This document shows, piece by piece, positions 20,030 through 31,950 of a stretch of 64,000 nt of DNA (positions are counted from its first letter, which is position 1; each line of letters starts with the position of its first letter). The notes below the pieces were generated by a model that searched no databases, had not been told where the DNA came from, and saw only the letters and a program-made list of their open reading frames with translations. Source of the stretch: Neurospora intermedia (lineage: Eukaryota; Ascomycota; Sordariomycetes; Sordariales; Sordariaceae); contig BTPP01000004.1 in NCBI GenBank assembly GCA_037102815.1, positions 4,154,001 to 4,218,000 on the forward strand, read 5' to 3'. The position numbers and the translations under genes were made by a program.

Positions 20030-22718
20030 GATGTATGTAGTAAAAGTTTGGAATGCTGCCACAGTATCCCTGGAGGTCCCGTGTCCGTTCTCCTGTGTGT
20101 CCCCTGGTAGTCCCTGGTAGGCGAATCTAGCCGTTGTTGGTCTGGCCGGTCGGCTTATGTCCTGTTTGGCGGGGCCGGAGTGTTTCTTCAAGTCCAGGCG
20201 ACCGAATGTCCGGCTCCTCTACCACCGTGTTATTCTAGGAATACAGAGAGAGAGAGAGTATTGACTGCTTCGGCTGGCCAATGTGCACAATATGGGGGTG
20301 ATGTCTGGGGCTGAGACCAGTTTCAACGCCAAAGCAAGACAATGGAATGCAACAAGCTTCCACAGCTTCCACGGTGCGTAGCTGAGGTGGATTGGGTGGC
20401 AATTGGCGGCGGGAATCCTAAAACCGTGTTTTGGTATCCAAGATGGGGAGTGCCTTGCGTCAAAGGTGAACTCGAGTCGGGCGGGCTTCGAAGAGGTGCG
20501 GAGGTGGACGGGGCGCAAGAGTAGTATATGCCGCTGGCGTGCCGTGGCTCATGCGCTTATTTCAGGGGTCCAAAGTCTTGACCGATATATTGGCTCGGGA
20601 GAGGTGTAGGCCGATGTAGGCGCACGAGATTCTATCGTCCGAACAGGCGGGTTGGGTGAAATGGAAAGTTCGAACCGTGACGGTGATCGAGGAAAAGAAT
20701 TGACGATAACTAAAGCCATCCAAGAACCAAAACTACGGGAAAATATCAAGGGGTTAGACCCAAATGAAAAAAAAAAAAAACTAAAAAACTAAAAAACGGT
20801 CCAACGGTCTGGAGAAGTTTGGACCGAAGCGAAGTCCCCGTTCTCCCCTTTCCACTTTGCCTGATTGCGCGCACGCGGCGGCGGCACCACCACGGGCAGT
20901 CCACCACACCCACCCACCACCTACCAGGCAGTCCACCACCAGAGTCCCGTACTTTGGGGGTAGAGGGGGCACCACCGTCCTCAACAGGGATCGCGGGATA
21001 GGAGAACAGAGCCACGGGCGTCCACCTTTCAATTGAACTTCCAGGGGTTCGCTAAGCCGGGACAGGCTTCCACTTCCGTTCCTGTTTTCTTTTCCGTTTT
21101 CCGGGGTCGTGAAGAAGCTAGAGATTCCCAACCTTCTTTTTCGAAGCCTTGGCAACCTGACGTCTGCAGAACCCGACAAGGATTCCACCGATTGGTCCGC
21201 ACCTGCCCCGGCCCGGCATTGCGGACTGCGAGTCTGCGGCAGCGTGGCACGCACTTGGCAAAGTGCAGTGTTTTGTGCAATTGAAGTTGCAGCACTTGTG
21301 CATCTTTTGAGATCTGGGTCGACTTCAATCTACATTTCTATTTTTTTGCATGATGGATTTTCTCATACGCTTCATACACTACACATCTACAACAACGCTG
21401 AAAACTAATTAGCCACAAGCCTATAAGCTGTCCCTCGTTGCGGAGAATTGAGATCGGACCTGCCGATTGAGGACTATCAGACGGGTCATCGTGGGTCTGT
21501 GCAATTTCGTCGAATTTCACGTTCCTGGAAACCGACAAAAAAAACCCCAAATTGAACGTTTCAAAAGAAAAACAATATTCCCGAACGATATTTCCACTCA
21601 TGACTAAGTCTAGTAGTTAGTTTAGTCTACGCATCCGTCTTTTTGCCACAGCTGCATGTATGTCTCTCAACGGTCTGTCAGGGCATCACGGAATAAAGCT
21701 GCGTGGTTTTAAATTATTTCCACCCATCACGTACCAAGCCATTTCCCGAAGGAGAAGCAGGATTCCCCAGTGAGACATTATACGTAGCCGTCGTAGATTG
21801 TGGACTTGGACTCGTGGTAGGTATTATACGCATTCTATAGCCTCCCATTCTATGCATATGGACATGTCATGTCAAAAGTGTTGACGAATGCTGGGTCCCT
21901 GACGAGTCCCTGGAACGGACAACCACATCATCGTGCATGATGAAACACTGCATCACCGCTGCTTGCTGGCGACCGCCGCGATCGCAACCAACCCTGGCAC
22001 TCGAGGCAGCATCGGGTGTAGTACATGCCGTACTATGTTTTTGCATGATGTTTGTTTGTAAACAATGATGATGGAGAATTGTCTCAAGAGGCATCTCGCT
22101 TGGTGTCTGGATTTACATTCGTAAAAGGAGGTGGTGATCCCGTCATAGAAGCATAGGGGACGAGCTTGGGAGTTTCAGTTGGTCTTCTTCACTGGATGAC
22201 AGGTGAACCAAGAACTACCGGTACAACCCTAACCCTTGGCAGAAAACCGTGCCTTGCTCCAAATCCGAAAGACATTGGTCCCGCCTTCTAATCTTATATG
22301 TCAATGTTGACTGAACCTCGAGGAGTATATATACTTCGTGATTAGTCTGAACGGCCATGGCCATGTCAACTGGAAGCTTTTGTATTCCTGATGACATTTC
22401 CAAAACTTGAAGCAATCTCGCAATCCAGGCCGAGCCACAACCACGGTCATCTTCACACACATCCACATCCTCACGCAAAAACGCCAGTCATAGGAACCAT
22501 TCATTGGAAGAAAAAATCGCCTTGTTTGCTCACGCTTGAGCATGCATGTCAGAAACGACCCATTGTCGTTGGTATACCTGACAAGAATCCCGCCTCCTAC
22601 ACATCCATCTCTCGCCTCCGCTCCCTCCCCCCTCACACATTGCCTTCCTTTCCCCTTGCCTACCAAGCACAGATAACACCAACTCCAGAACAAGCCCACA
22701 AAAGAAAAACCAATGGAT
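20030..22718. other. 2.7 kb upstream of coiled-coil gene, no gene recognised
   Basis: This holds the promoter and leader of the coiled-coil gene (minus) and the 3' flank of TIF6. A short direct repeat, GGCAGTCCACCAC, occurs at 20895 and again at about 20929 within a CCACC-rich stretch. The ORFs here show no family resemblance. Confidence 0.45.
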
Positions 22719-23783
22719 TTAGTAGAAAGACTCGACCATGGTATCCTTGAGGCTGGAGTTGATCTGGCCAGGCGCGGCACCCTCTCCTAACCTGAACACG
22801 CTCTCGATAACACTAAGCTCGGGCGCCGTAGTATCGAGACCAGTGACGGCCATCCAGTCGTTGACCACCATGCCACCGCCGATGACGTTGGAACCTCTGT
22901 TGACGGAGCCGGCCACCAGCGGTACCTGGAGCAGGGAGCTGAGCTCGTCCTGGTCCTGGATGGATGTCTTGGGGTGGACGAGGCCGCCCTGGTTGCTGAG
23001 CGCCATGTAGCTGCCGACGAGCACGTTATCGGCAATGGTTTGGCGGAACACCTCGACGCCGAGCACGTCGGCAATGATCTCTTCGGTCTCGCGCTCCAGA
23101 TCCGGGTGGATCAGCGCCGTGTGATCGTTGCACACAATCACGTTGCCCAGGGCCGACAGGCGCTCCTCGATACGTTGTATGCGCACGTCGTCGGGCAGAC
23201 TGTTGCGCAGATGTTGCAGTTCCTGGTCGGTTGTGGTAGTGGGGACGAGGAGACCTTTGCGGTTACTGTGATTTTTTTTGCGTGGTTAGCTTACCAATGT
23301 CCCATAACCAAATTCTCGGTTGCGCCCGCTCGAAAACTTGGGACTAAAAGTTCAATGAAAATGGCGAGGGAGGAAGCGCATACCCAGCTGTCAAACGACC
23401 GATAATTCTTGTGCCGGCAATGGTGGTTCTGCAGATAGGGATCACATCTTGGAGTTCGGCCTCGAAGACGCTGTAAAAGTTCTCGCTGGCACCGACGGCG
23501 ACCAAAGCGTAAGAGTTTGTAAGTGTGGAAAAGACTCCAACCCTGTGAGAAAACAGACAATGTTAGCGCGTCTGCTACTTGATATCCCGTTGAACCACCC
23601 TCTGCTCCCCATCCATATTTAAGAGTCGCCTTGCTGTCGCGGTGTCGAAGCATGGTATTGATGTCGTTGTCGGTGGCAGGCGGGGCAGATTTTCGATTTT
23701 CGCATCGCATTTCCCCATCTCGGGACGTGGAGGCCAAGCAAAACTTACTCGTTGGAGTTCTCGAACTGGGCGCGGACAGCCAT
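22719..23783 (-). CDS. TIF6: Translation initiation factor 6 (eIF6/Tif6), ribosome anti-association factor
   Basis: Three exons, 23783-23749, 23542-23384 and 23265-22719, give 246 residues, matching the usual 245. The start is [12 protein letters not shown]; junctions restore [19 protein letters not shown] and [12 protein letters not shown]. Introns are 206 nt (GTAAGT...CACAG) and 118 nt (GTATGC...CACAG). The pentein-fold repeats are visible as [48 protein letters not shown] and [14 protein letters not shown]. eIF6 binds the 60S subunit in nucleolus and cytoplasm, is needed for 60S biogenesis and blocks premature 40S joining. The C-terminus ([10 protein letters not shown]) is the normal end of the fungal protein. 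Confidence 0.97.
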
Positions 23784-25166
23784 GGCTTCGGTTCTTCTTG
23801 TGTAGTGCTGCTAGTGGGCTTCTTTTACTTGGTGGGTAAAGTGGTATTCCGAGAGAGACGGAGAGATTGAGGTTATGCGACTGAAGCAATGGAGATGGGA
23901 GGTATAGAATGCCGTTTTGCTGCTTTGCGAATGACGACTGGTGGGGTGGGCGATGGAAGGAAAATATAATCTGGATTCAGACTCCAGGCTATGTGTAAAG
24001 TGGGGCGCTATCAAATCTGGAATCTGGACTGAGGAAGAACCACACAGCTTTTGGCGGCAGCGGGTACCAAGACCCTTACAGATGTATGTACCAGTACTTG
24101 CCTTCAACAAGACATCGATGGACGCATACATGCGGCTTACCAACCCAACCTCTCTACTCAAACCCTTCCATTTTTTTGCCATCGAGAAGTATGAGTTTGT
24201 CGAAATTCTACTAGTGCACTTGCATCGATACAATTTCATTTTCCATCACCGGTGACTCAGACACTTTAGAGTAATCCTCGTAAGGCTACGCGAGCAGTAC
24301 CTAGCCACCCTCGGGATTGGATGGCAAAAAGGCTTGCCACACAGCGCACTATGCTACAGCGACATGGAAGCTATCGATCCTCTACCCGACCCTATTACCG
24401 CCTCCTTGAAGCTTTGTTTGCCCAATCAAATTCGCAGTGGCTTTCCCGTTTGGTACATTACAGCCATTTTCATTATGAATCATCCCGCATTGTTGCGATA
24501 TGCAAGGTACCCAAAGGGGCTCACATGCGGGGCGTAGAATAGCCTGGGGCTTGTTTCAACAGTTCAACTTTTGCAAACTGTAATGAACTTAAGTTGCTGT
24601 TGCAGTGTACTGTGTATAATATCACAGGATCCTGGTGGTATAGATGCCAGAAGCCGAAACAGAATAATTCATTTTGGCTTATCTTTTTTGTTGGACTGGT
24701 CCGCTCAGCTCATACTCAACCCTAACCCACGGATTCACAAACCTCTCCTCGTCAGCCCATGTAGCGAAAGGACAACAATGAGAACAACCAAAGTGTTGCT
24801 AAGGGAGCCCGGTTGTCATTTTGGGTTACGAGCTAGGCAGAGGGAACGTATGGCTGGGGGAACATCTGGTTCAGTTGATGAGAAAGCGCACTTTGCCATA
24901 ATAATGCCGTGAGGTACCTCCATATAACCCGCTGATGCCAATTCCCATGACCGTTGAAAGCCATCATCCAAGTACCATGAAGCCGACGCCTTTAAACAAG
25001 ATGCATGTATATCAAAACTCAAAACTCCCCTGCCCCCGGCTGACCGTCAAGCACTAGTCTCGTAAGCCTAGTCTGTTTTAAGACGACTCGAACATTCATA
25101 TTGCCGACCCCGTTTTGCCGGATGATGCATGCTGTGCAAGAACTGATCACCTTCTTTGACTCAGTC
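23784..25166. other. Upstream of TIF6 / downstream of unknown gene
   Basis: 1.4 kb holding the TIF6 promoter and leader and the 3' flank of the minus-strand gene at 25167-27006. No convincing coding exon or RNA was recognised. Confidence 0.45.
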
Positions 25167-27006
25167 TCATTGCAGTGTTTGGGCTGGAAATAGCTGCGGA
25201 CCAGCAAAGCCTTTCGCTATAACCCCCTGGATATCAATGTTTTTGAGAGGGTCAGGATGTGGACTCCACATCTTGAGCAGGATGTACCGCGCGCTCACCG
25301 GCGGGTCGAACTTGATGGTACACTTGTTCTTGTCCTTCTCAATGTAGAATTGGGCCAGCGGAGACATAAGCGCTCCGCCAACGGCTCGTACCGCCTCCTG
25401 CGTGGCCACCTGCGAGGCTTCTCGCGCTCGTTCAAGTTCGGGGGTTGCCGTGTCGTATTCGTTACGCCAACTAGCAGAGTGTCGCGCACGAGTGAGATCA
25501 GTCCAGTCCAAACCGCTGGGGTTCCATGGGTCTCTTCCGTCATCACTACTGTCGCTTTCAAAAGGCAAAGCACCAATCCTGTTGGGCGTTCGCCTACGAC
25601 GCAAATGATTTTCGTTTCCTTCGCTGTCATCATCACTGCATTCGGTCGTGACATTGAACGGTTGAGATGCGGCCGAAAACTCGGGAGGTAGTGCGGCTGC
25701 TGCTTGGTCTTCATCATCGTCATCGTCATCATCTATAGTGTTGATCAGATCTGATATGTAATCGCGTCGATATCTCGAGGGGTAGATCCGTCCATCATCG
25801 TCGTGTCGGACCGAGTATATTGTTGGAGTGTCGCGTGATGTCCGTGGTCGTGGATTCGCTGATTGCTCATACTGAATTTGATATTGCGCTGTACGTTTCA
25901 ACAGGTCATCATGTTCCATCGAAACAAACACCATGCCCTCTCGGACCCTAGAGACCGGTCAGCAAGGCACACGGAAGATAACTGAAAGAGAACAACACAT
26001 ACGGCTGAGAGTAATGTGAACCAGGTGCTTTGATGACCAACTCTTTCAAGCTGAAGACAGTACCACCGTGATGTCGTAGTATGATGTTGCAGCGATTAGT
26101 CCTTGTGCAATAAACGGAAGCGTCGTCTTTCAGGATATTCTCCGCCACATAGGCCCGTCCATCCCTGAACAAGCCACCATCACAGCTAACAATCTCCAAA
26201 AGAAGCGGACCTGGCTCCACCTGGCCGTATTTTCCGTACAGAATATTTTTGTAACTTGGCGATACCTTGTCGGAATCCAGCTTCCGTCGCTTTGCGCGCC
26301 GAAAGTTTTCAAGTTCTTCCATATCCTCAGGAGGAGTGTTCCTACCGAAGAGCGAAGGCTGTGAAGAGCTGGACGAATCTTGAAGCTCGCCAGGCGTCAC
26401 GTAGCTGCGCTCCCTGGCAGGGTTCATATGAGTTCGGTGCCTCTCCATTGTCCGATCAAAGGGCGAATAACGGGAAGGGCGACCGTTCTGGCCTCCGGGC
26501 GCCGACATGCCGGGTCGCAGCCTTGAGCCAAGCGAACGAAGGGACGGAAGTAAGGGTGGTGTAGGGGTCGAAGAAGTTGAACTTGGAATGGCAGGCGGCA
26601 AAAAGCTGCTAGAGGGTTGAGAGTCCTGGTTGAATCGCCGGCGAAGAGACCGGTCAGAGCCGGAGGACATCCTGGACCGAGCGAGCACCCTGGAGGCAGC
26701 CTGTTCGAGAGCTAGGTTGCGACCGATGCGGTCGTGAAATCTCTCTAGAGCCTCAAATCGTTCTCGGGATATCGCTGTGGGAGATCTCGGCGGGAGGGCA
26801 TCGGGTTGGGCGTTGTTTGGTTGAGATTCCGAATCCCAGGGCGACCTTAGAGGTCGACTGTCGGACTAGGGTACAAGAGAAGGATGAATGTTAGTACTAA
26901 GGTGTAGTAATCGCAGGTAACAAGACACCAGAAAATGTGTCCCTGCAGTAAGGTGGTCTGGGTGTAAATCAGAAGCTTACAGCTTCGAACTGGGTTCATA
27001 CGCCAT
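25167..27006 (-). CDS. Fungal nuclear-type protein with discoidin-like C-terminal fold, function unknown
   Basis: Modelled as exons 27006-26981, 26857-26003 and 25947-25167, giving 553 residues. The second junction (55-nt intron, GTATGT...CTAG) is clear and restores SHYSQPVREGMVFVSME. The first is less sure: the ATG exon (MAYEPSSKL) ends at GTAAGC, and only the CAG acceptor at 26858 keeps the frame, although a CTAG lies 7 nt upstream. Residues from about 140 contain ILYGKYGQVEPGPLLLEIVS, then VAENILKDDASVYCTRTNRC and LRHHGGTVFSLKELVIKAPG, read as beta strands of a galactose-binding (discoidin/DOC-like) sandwich. The fold appears to resume at the C-terminus with SARYILLKMWSPHPDPLKNI and a GFAGPQLFP end, after a long acidic insert (DDDDDDDED). 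RRAKRRKLDSDK is a likely nuclear signal. I do not recognise the family; an adaptor role is possible. Confidence 0.65.
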
Positions 27007-28312
27007 ATGTCGAGGCGCCAGTGCGTGTCGAAGGCGCAGAGAAGCGGCAGGTTTGATAACGAGGCGATATGTTAGGTTTGGATGGGGACCGTGGAAGCGC
27101 ATATCAGAAAGAGCAACTTACCATGAAGCTTGAGGACACAAAGACCAGGGGGGGCGCAGGCGGGGGGGTAAAAGGAAGAATAGAACCCGGCTGGGACAAG
27201 ACGGACCAGTCTCCGAAAGATAGGAGTAGCACAGTAGCGCTTGAAAAAAAAAAGAGATGGTTCAAGTAAACAAATGTACAGAAAAAGAAGGCGAAAGTCA
27301 AGGGTCAGTCAAATGTCAAAATGATCCGTAAGGAGGAAAGAGTGTTGAAAGTGGAAAGGATTGTAGAGTGGCCGATCATCTTGTAGTGTACACACTAGAC
27401 CCGGCCGTTGCACGGGACACCCTGAGACGAGAGGAGGAGTCAACCACGGGCGGGCGGGCAGCTGGGCGAGCCAACACCATTCATAGAGGTATCCATATCC
27501 ACCGAGAATCTAGGTATGTATTCTGGCAGGGTAATAGGTACTGTACCTTGTCCCTCACTGACGTTGTGGGAGTGTAATTGTTAGCATGTACTTCATGAGG
27601 CGCCGTAGTGACCATAATGTGCAAGTATCACTTTAACTGGCGTCATGTGTCGGCATCGGGATCTACGATACGTACGGTCACTGAGTGTAACCCCAAGTCC
27701 CCATCCAAACCACAAAGTGCATTCCGTTCCCTTCTTCTTCTCGTTTCAAAGCTACCTACCTTGGTTGTTGGATTTCAAACTTGATAACGGGTGGCGTTTG
27801 TAGGCTCTATTAGATCCTTAGCGAAAACATTTCAGAACGATCCAAGAAGCGCGAGTGTTTGCCGTTGTCCGATCTTACCTACGTATTACTCAGTTTGTTA
27901 ATGGAGATAGTCAAGTAAAACCGCCGAAATGCACAGGCCTTTTCCACCTACTTTTGCACCACGCGTCTCAACCTCAACACCAACCACCATCCTCACCTTC
28001 CACTTGAGATCGAACGGCCAATAGTACGGTATGCGCACTGATATCACTGGTCTCAAATAAACCCTTGAACCCATTTCTAACTATTCTGCCGTCAGAATCT
28101 GGAGAAGCCAACTCTCCGCCAATTTTCCAAGTCCAGCCAGCCCTCGGTCCAGTAACCGAATCATTCGCTTGCCCGCGTTCAGTCACCTCTCACCTCAACC
28201 TCACCACATACAACCACAAGCGCAAATATCACTTGGCAACCATTAGTTCAAGGGGTCGTTTTTGTTCCTCATCACAACAACCAAACTGCCGCCCTTGGAG
28301 TCGTTGCCCATC
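27007..28312. promoter_or_regulatory. Divergent promoter region (unknown gene / AOS1)
   Basis: 1.3 kb lies between divergent starts. No ORF with family resemblance was seen. The AOS1 leader just upstream of 28313 is rich in CAACC/ACAAC as is common for fungal 5' UTRs. Confidence 0.45.
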
Positions 28313-29802
28313 ATGACTACCACAACCACCCAGGCCACCGAGACCAACGGATCTGGTCAAGAGGCTTCCCATTCGGCTGCTGGCATCAGTGCAGGCAAGT
28401 GCTTAACCCTCCTTATGTCTGGAGATAGGTTACGAAACTAACCCCCTCAACAGATGAGATCGCCCTCTATGACCGGCAAATTCGACTCTGGGGCATGAAA
28501 GCCCAAGAAAAGATCCGCTCTGCCAACATCCTTCTCATCACCATGAAAGCCCTCGCCAACGAGATCGCCAAGAACCTTGTCCTGGCAGGCATCGGTTCCC
28601 TAACCATCAACGACCACGCCGTCGTCTCCGAAGCCGACCTGGGCGCGCAATTCTTCCTGTCCGCCGAGGACGGCCACCTCGGCCAGAACCGCGCCGTTGC
28701 CGCCAGCGCCTCCCTCCAGCGTCTCAACCCGCGCGTCAAAGTCATTGTCGACACGGACGACATCCGGACCAAGCACTCGTCCTTCTACTCGTCGTTCGAC
28801 ATCATCATCGCCACCGACCTCGACGCCGACACCCTCAACGTCATCAACACCGCCACCCGCATCCACGGCCGCAAGTTCTACGCCGCCGGCTCGCACGGTC
28901 TCTACGGCTTCCTCTTCGCCGATCTGATCGAGCACGACTTTATTATCGAGCGCCAGCGCTCCAACCTCTCCACCACCTTAGGTCCCGAGACCAAAACCCG
29001 CTCCATCGTCTCCGTCGCGCCCAAAGAACCTGACAACAAGGACTCCCACATCGAGCTCGTCACCAAACGCGAACTCTACTCCACCTGGCTCCTCGCCTCC
29101 TCCGACGCCTCCCACCTCCCCCAAGACATCCTCTCCTCCCCGCGCCGCAAACGCGCCGTCACCCCCATCCTCAGCTGTCTGCGTGCCCTCTGGCAATTCA
29201 CCTCCACTTTCGGCGTCCCGCCCACCGGGCCCGAACTCCTGACCAACCACACCGCTCTCGCAGCCTTTACGCAAATGTGCAGCGACAAGCACAAAGCCCT
29301 CGGCCTGCCCGCGGAGACCTTGCGGGCCGAGCTGCTGCGGTCGTTCTTGCAGAACGTGGGCGCCGAGCTGGCTCCCGTGGCGGCGGTGTTGGGCGGGCAG
29401 CTGGCGCAGGACGTGATCAACGTGCTGGGACAGACGCAGCAGCCGATTCAGAACTTTGTGGTGTTTAGTGGGGAGAGCATGGAGGCGAATGTGTATGCGT
29501 TGCATCCCCGCGAGGGAGAGCTCGGCAGGGGACTGTTGCCGGTTACCATGGGGGTCATTGAAGCTGCGGCGGAGGTGTTGGAGAAGGAAGGACAGACGAC
29601 GGATTTGATGGGGTTGGGTGGACAGCATCTTGGAGGCCAGCCAGGACAGCAGCAGCAGCCTTCGTCTCAGATGGAGGGTGTCGAGCAACAGCAGCAGCAG
29701 CAGCAGCAACAAGCTAATGGTGTATCAACTGGACAATCCACGGGCGCTGGACAGCAGCAGCAAGAGCAGCAAGGTTCTAGTGCTGGTGCCGGTAACGCCT
29801 GA
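28313..29802 (+). CDS. AOS1: SUMO-activating enzyme subunit Aos1 (E1 ThiF-like)
   Basis: Two exons, 28313-28394 and 28454-29802, give 476 residues. The 59-nt intron is of the GC-AG class (AG|GCAAGT donor, CTAAC branch, AACAG acceptor) and restores SADEIALYDRQIRLWG, the universal start of E1 adenylation domains. Further family motifs are ILLITMKALANEIAKNLVLAG, LTINDHAVVSEADLGAQFF and, near the end, VAAVLGGQLAQDVINVLG with VFSGE. Aos1 lacks the catalytic cysteine; it forms a heterodimer with Uba2 that adenylates SUMO for transfer to Ubc9, mainly in the nucleus. After about residue 415 there is an unusual Gln/Gly/Ser-rich tail with a run of nine Gln, absent from yeast and human Aos1. The middle region is also longer than in yeast. 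Confidence 0.93.
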
Positions 29803-30864
29803 CTTTCACTTCACTCATTTCTCAAGTCGATTAGGTACCTATTCGCATTACTGGCTTACTTTCCCCCCCCTTTTTTTTTTGTGGCTTGGCTTAGATTCGA
29901 TCTGGAGTGTGCTTGGGAATCTAGAACGATGCGATGCAGGGCGTTCGTGTGGTAAACTGTAATCCAATGGCTTGCGGACAGACGAGAATACATGTATGAT
30001 GGAATGTAGCAAAAAATTTAGACAGACAGACAGACTCGCGCCTTTTGTGGATGAAGGGCCACATATCTAGCTGGCGAAGACTGACTGGCTAGACTGGCGA
30101 AAATACGAACTTGCGTGGTTACATGAAACCACTCTGCTTTATTCCTGCTGAAAGTCACTTATGGCAATCTTCACCTATGAGGACGTTATGGCTGTTAGAG
30201 GTACAGAAGGAGTTCTGTGAAAGAGGGTGTGTGCAAGATCACCGCAATGTCATGTAGAAAATTAAACCAGATGTCACGTCCAAAGCACACATGATGATGA
30301 TGCTGACTTGCACAAATCGCCATTGTAATTCATTTATACATATTTCAATGTATGATGTATCTCAAAGCAACTAGTAATTCTCAAATTTGTATTCCCTGGT
30401 TCTTCTTGATCAAAAAACCTCAATAATGCTTTTATGCTGCCGAACTCCTTCCTGTCTTATAGCAACGGAAAAAAAAAAGAAAAAAAAGACCAGAACCAAA
30501 ACCAAAAAGGTCAAATCAAAGACAACGAACTCCATCCTATCCAGCGCAATGTTGGTGGTATATACGCTCCCCACGGTTATCCCCTTCCTTCCTCCCTCCG
30601 CTCTTCTCATTTGTTATGCGTGAAGCAATGCAAACTAAAAAAAATGCAATCTGTTATGTCGTAGTTTTGTTGGTATTTGGTATATCCAGATGCACCTTTG
30701 TCATGGCTCTTTTGGCCTATGGCTTTATTCTGATGAAGATTCTTCTTGCTCTTCTTTCCATCTCCAAGATGGTGGATTTTATGTGGTGTAACCAACCAGC
30801 CAAGCAAACCAAGATTGAAACCAACTTCCCTCTGTACTTCTCTGTCCCGAACTCATTCACTAAA
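29803..30864. other. Convergent 3' flanks
   Basis: About 1 kb lies between the stops of AOS1 and the minus-strand ORF at 30865. It is AT-rich with A/T tracts around 29869-29880 and 30470-30490. No gene was recognised. Confidence 0.5.
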
Positions 30865-31872
30865 TCAATCCCTCCTCTGCTCCTCGTCCCCAAGCTCCAC
30901 TAACTCCATCTCCCCCTTCGAATTCTCCTTGAACTCCAGCCGCGGTCCGCCCCTGTTCCTAAGCCGATAGCTGCTGTGGGCGGGCTGGCGCGGCTGTTCG
31001 TTCTCCTTTTTGATTCGAACCCTTTTAGGGCTGGGGCTTCCCTCTTCCTGTTTGATCTTCACTGCGGCCCTCTTCCTTTTAGCCGGGGTCTTGGATGGGG
31101 TTTTAGCTGGGCTGTTCTTTGCAGTTGTCGGGCTCTTGCGCTTGGCGACTGCTGGGCTCTTAGCGGTGACAGGGCTGCTAATAGTGGCGACTGTTATTGT
31201 ATCCATTATGATATCCTCCTGTTGCGACCTTTGCTGCGGCTTCCGCTGCTGAGAAGGCGACTGTGACCGCAGCTGTGGCAGCTCCGTCGACGCCGAGGAT
31301 GCATCTTCGCCCACTGACACTGGTGCTGTGTCCCGTTTCGTAATGAACTTCACTCTCTTGGGGCCATTACTGCTTCCTGAGTCCTCAGATGAAGATGCTC
31401 TCTTTCTCTTAGTGGAGCTGGAGCTGATGCTGGTCGTCGTTGCTGGGGTGAGAGCAGGACTAGGGGCCGCGATTTCAATTCCTTCTTCGACGTCGTCAGG
31501 GCCCTTATCGTCATTGTCGCCGTTGTTATCACTGGCACTGCTGACACTGCTACTGGATGTGGCACTTTGGGATCTGTTCCGATAAAACTTCTTCATGGCA
31601 GACGCGGAAATGACCAACAGAGACCTGTCGGCAGTCCTTACAACTCGAACAGGCTTGATAGACGCTTGGGAATTGGTGGTAGAATTTTGTGGGATGTCGG
31701 CCGCATGAGGATCGAGGGCCCCTTGTAAAATGGGAGATGCTGGGAGAAGAGTGGGCCCCTGAGAAACAATAGCAGATTGTGAAGCAGCCGGCGGAGGAGT
31801 GGGCACTTGTGGCGCAATGGGCGACGGGGCAGGCGCCTGAAAAATAACAGGCGGCGGGAAAACAACGGGCAT
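30865..31872 (-). CDS. Basic Ser/Pro/Lys-rich nuclear-type ORF lying in frame behind the upstream gene
   Basis: A 335-residue ORF (ATG 31870-31872, TGA 30865-30867). The first 70 residues are Pro/Ala/Ser-rich, followed by VRVVRTADRSLLVISASAMK, an acidic/Ser stretch, KRKRASSSED and PKRVKFITKRD. Next come histone H1-like SPxK and TPxK repeats (AKRKSPTTAKNSPAKTPSK) and a conserved-looking end, SSYRLRNRGGPRLEFKEN. This composition suggests a DNA- or chromatin-binding tail. The reading frame is open upstream for 26 more codons up to the TAG stop of the larger gene (31951-31953). The two could be one protein read through the stop, two adjacent genes, or a dicistronic transcript. No family was recognised, so the start is provisional. 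Confidence 0.55.
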   Translation of the reverse strand: MPVVFPPPVIFQAPAPSPIAPQVPTPPPAASQSAIVSQGPTLLPASPILQGALDPHAADIPQNSTTNSQASIKPVRVVRTADRSLLVISASAMKKFYRNRSQSATSSSSVSSASDNNGDNDDKGPDDVEEGIEIAAPSPALTPATTTSISSSSTKRKRASSSEDSGSSNGPKRVKFITKRDTAPVSVGEDASSASTELPQLRSQSPSQQRKPQQRSQQEDIIMDTITVATISSPVTAKSPAVAKRKSPTTAKNSPAKTPSKTPAKRKRAAVKIKQEEGSPSPKRVRIKKENEQPRQPAHSSYRLRNRGGPRLEFKENSKGEMELVELGDEEQRRD

Positions 31873-31950
31873 CTTGCTGACAGCCCTCGACGAAGACGAG
31901 CCAGCACGAGCACTGGCGGAGGACGGCTTAGCGACGGCAGAGACCTCTTT

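Noticed and set aside
20781-21254. 157-codon minus-strand ORF upstream of the coiled-coil gene
   Set aside because: Low-complexity Arg/Gly/Ser composition without family motif, and no splice partner; probably part of a leader or spacer.
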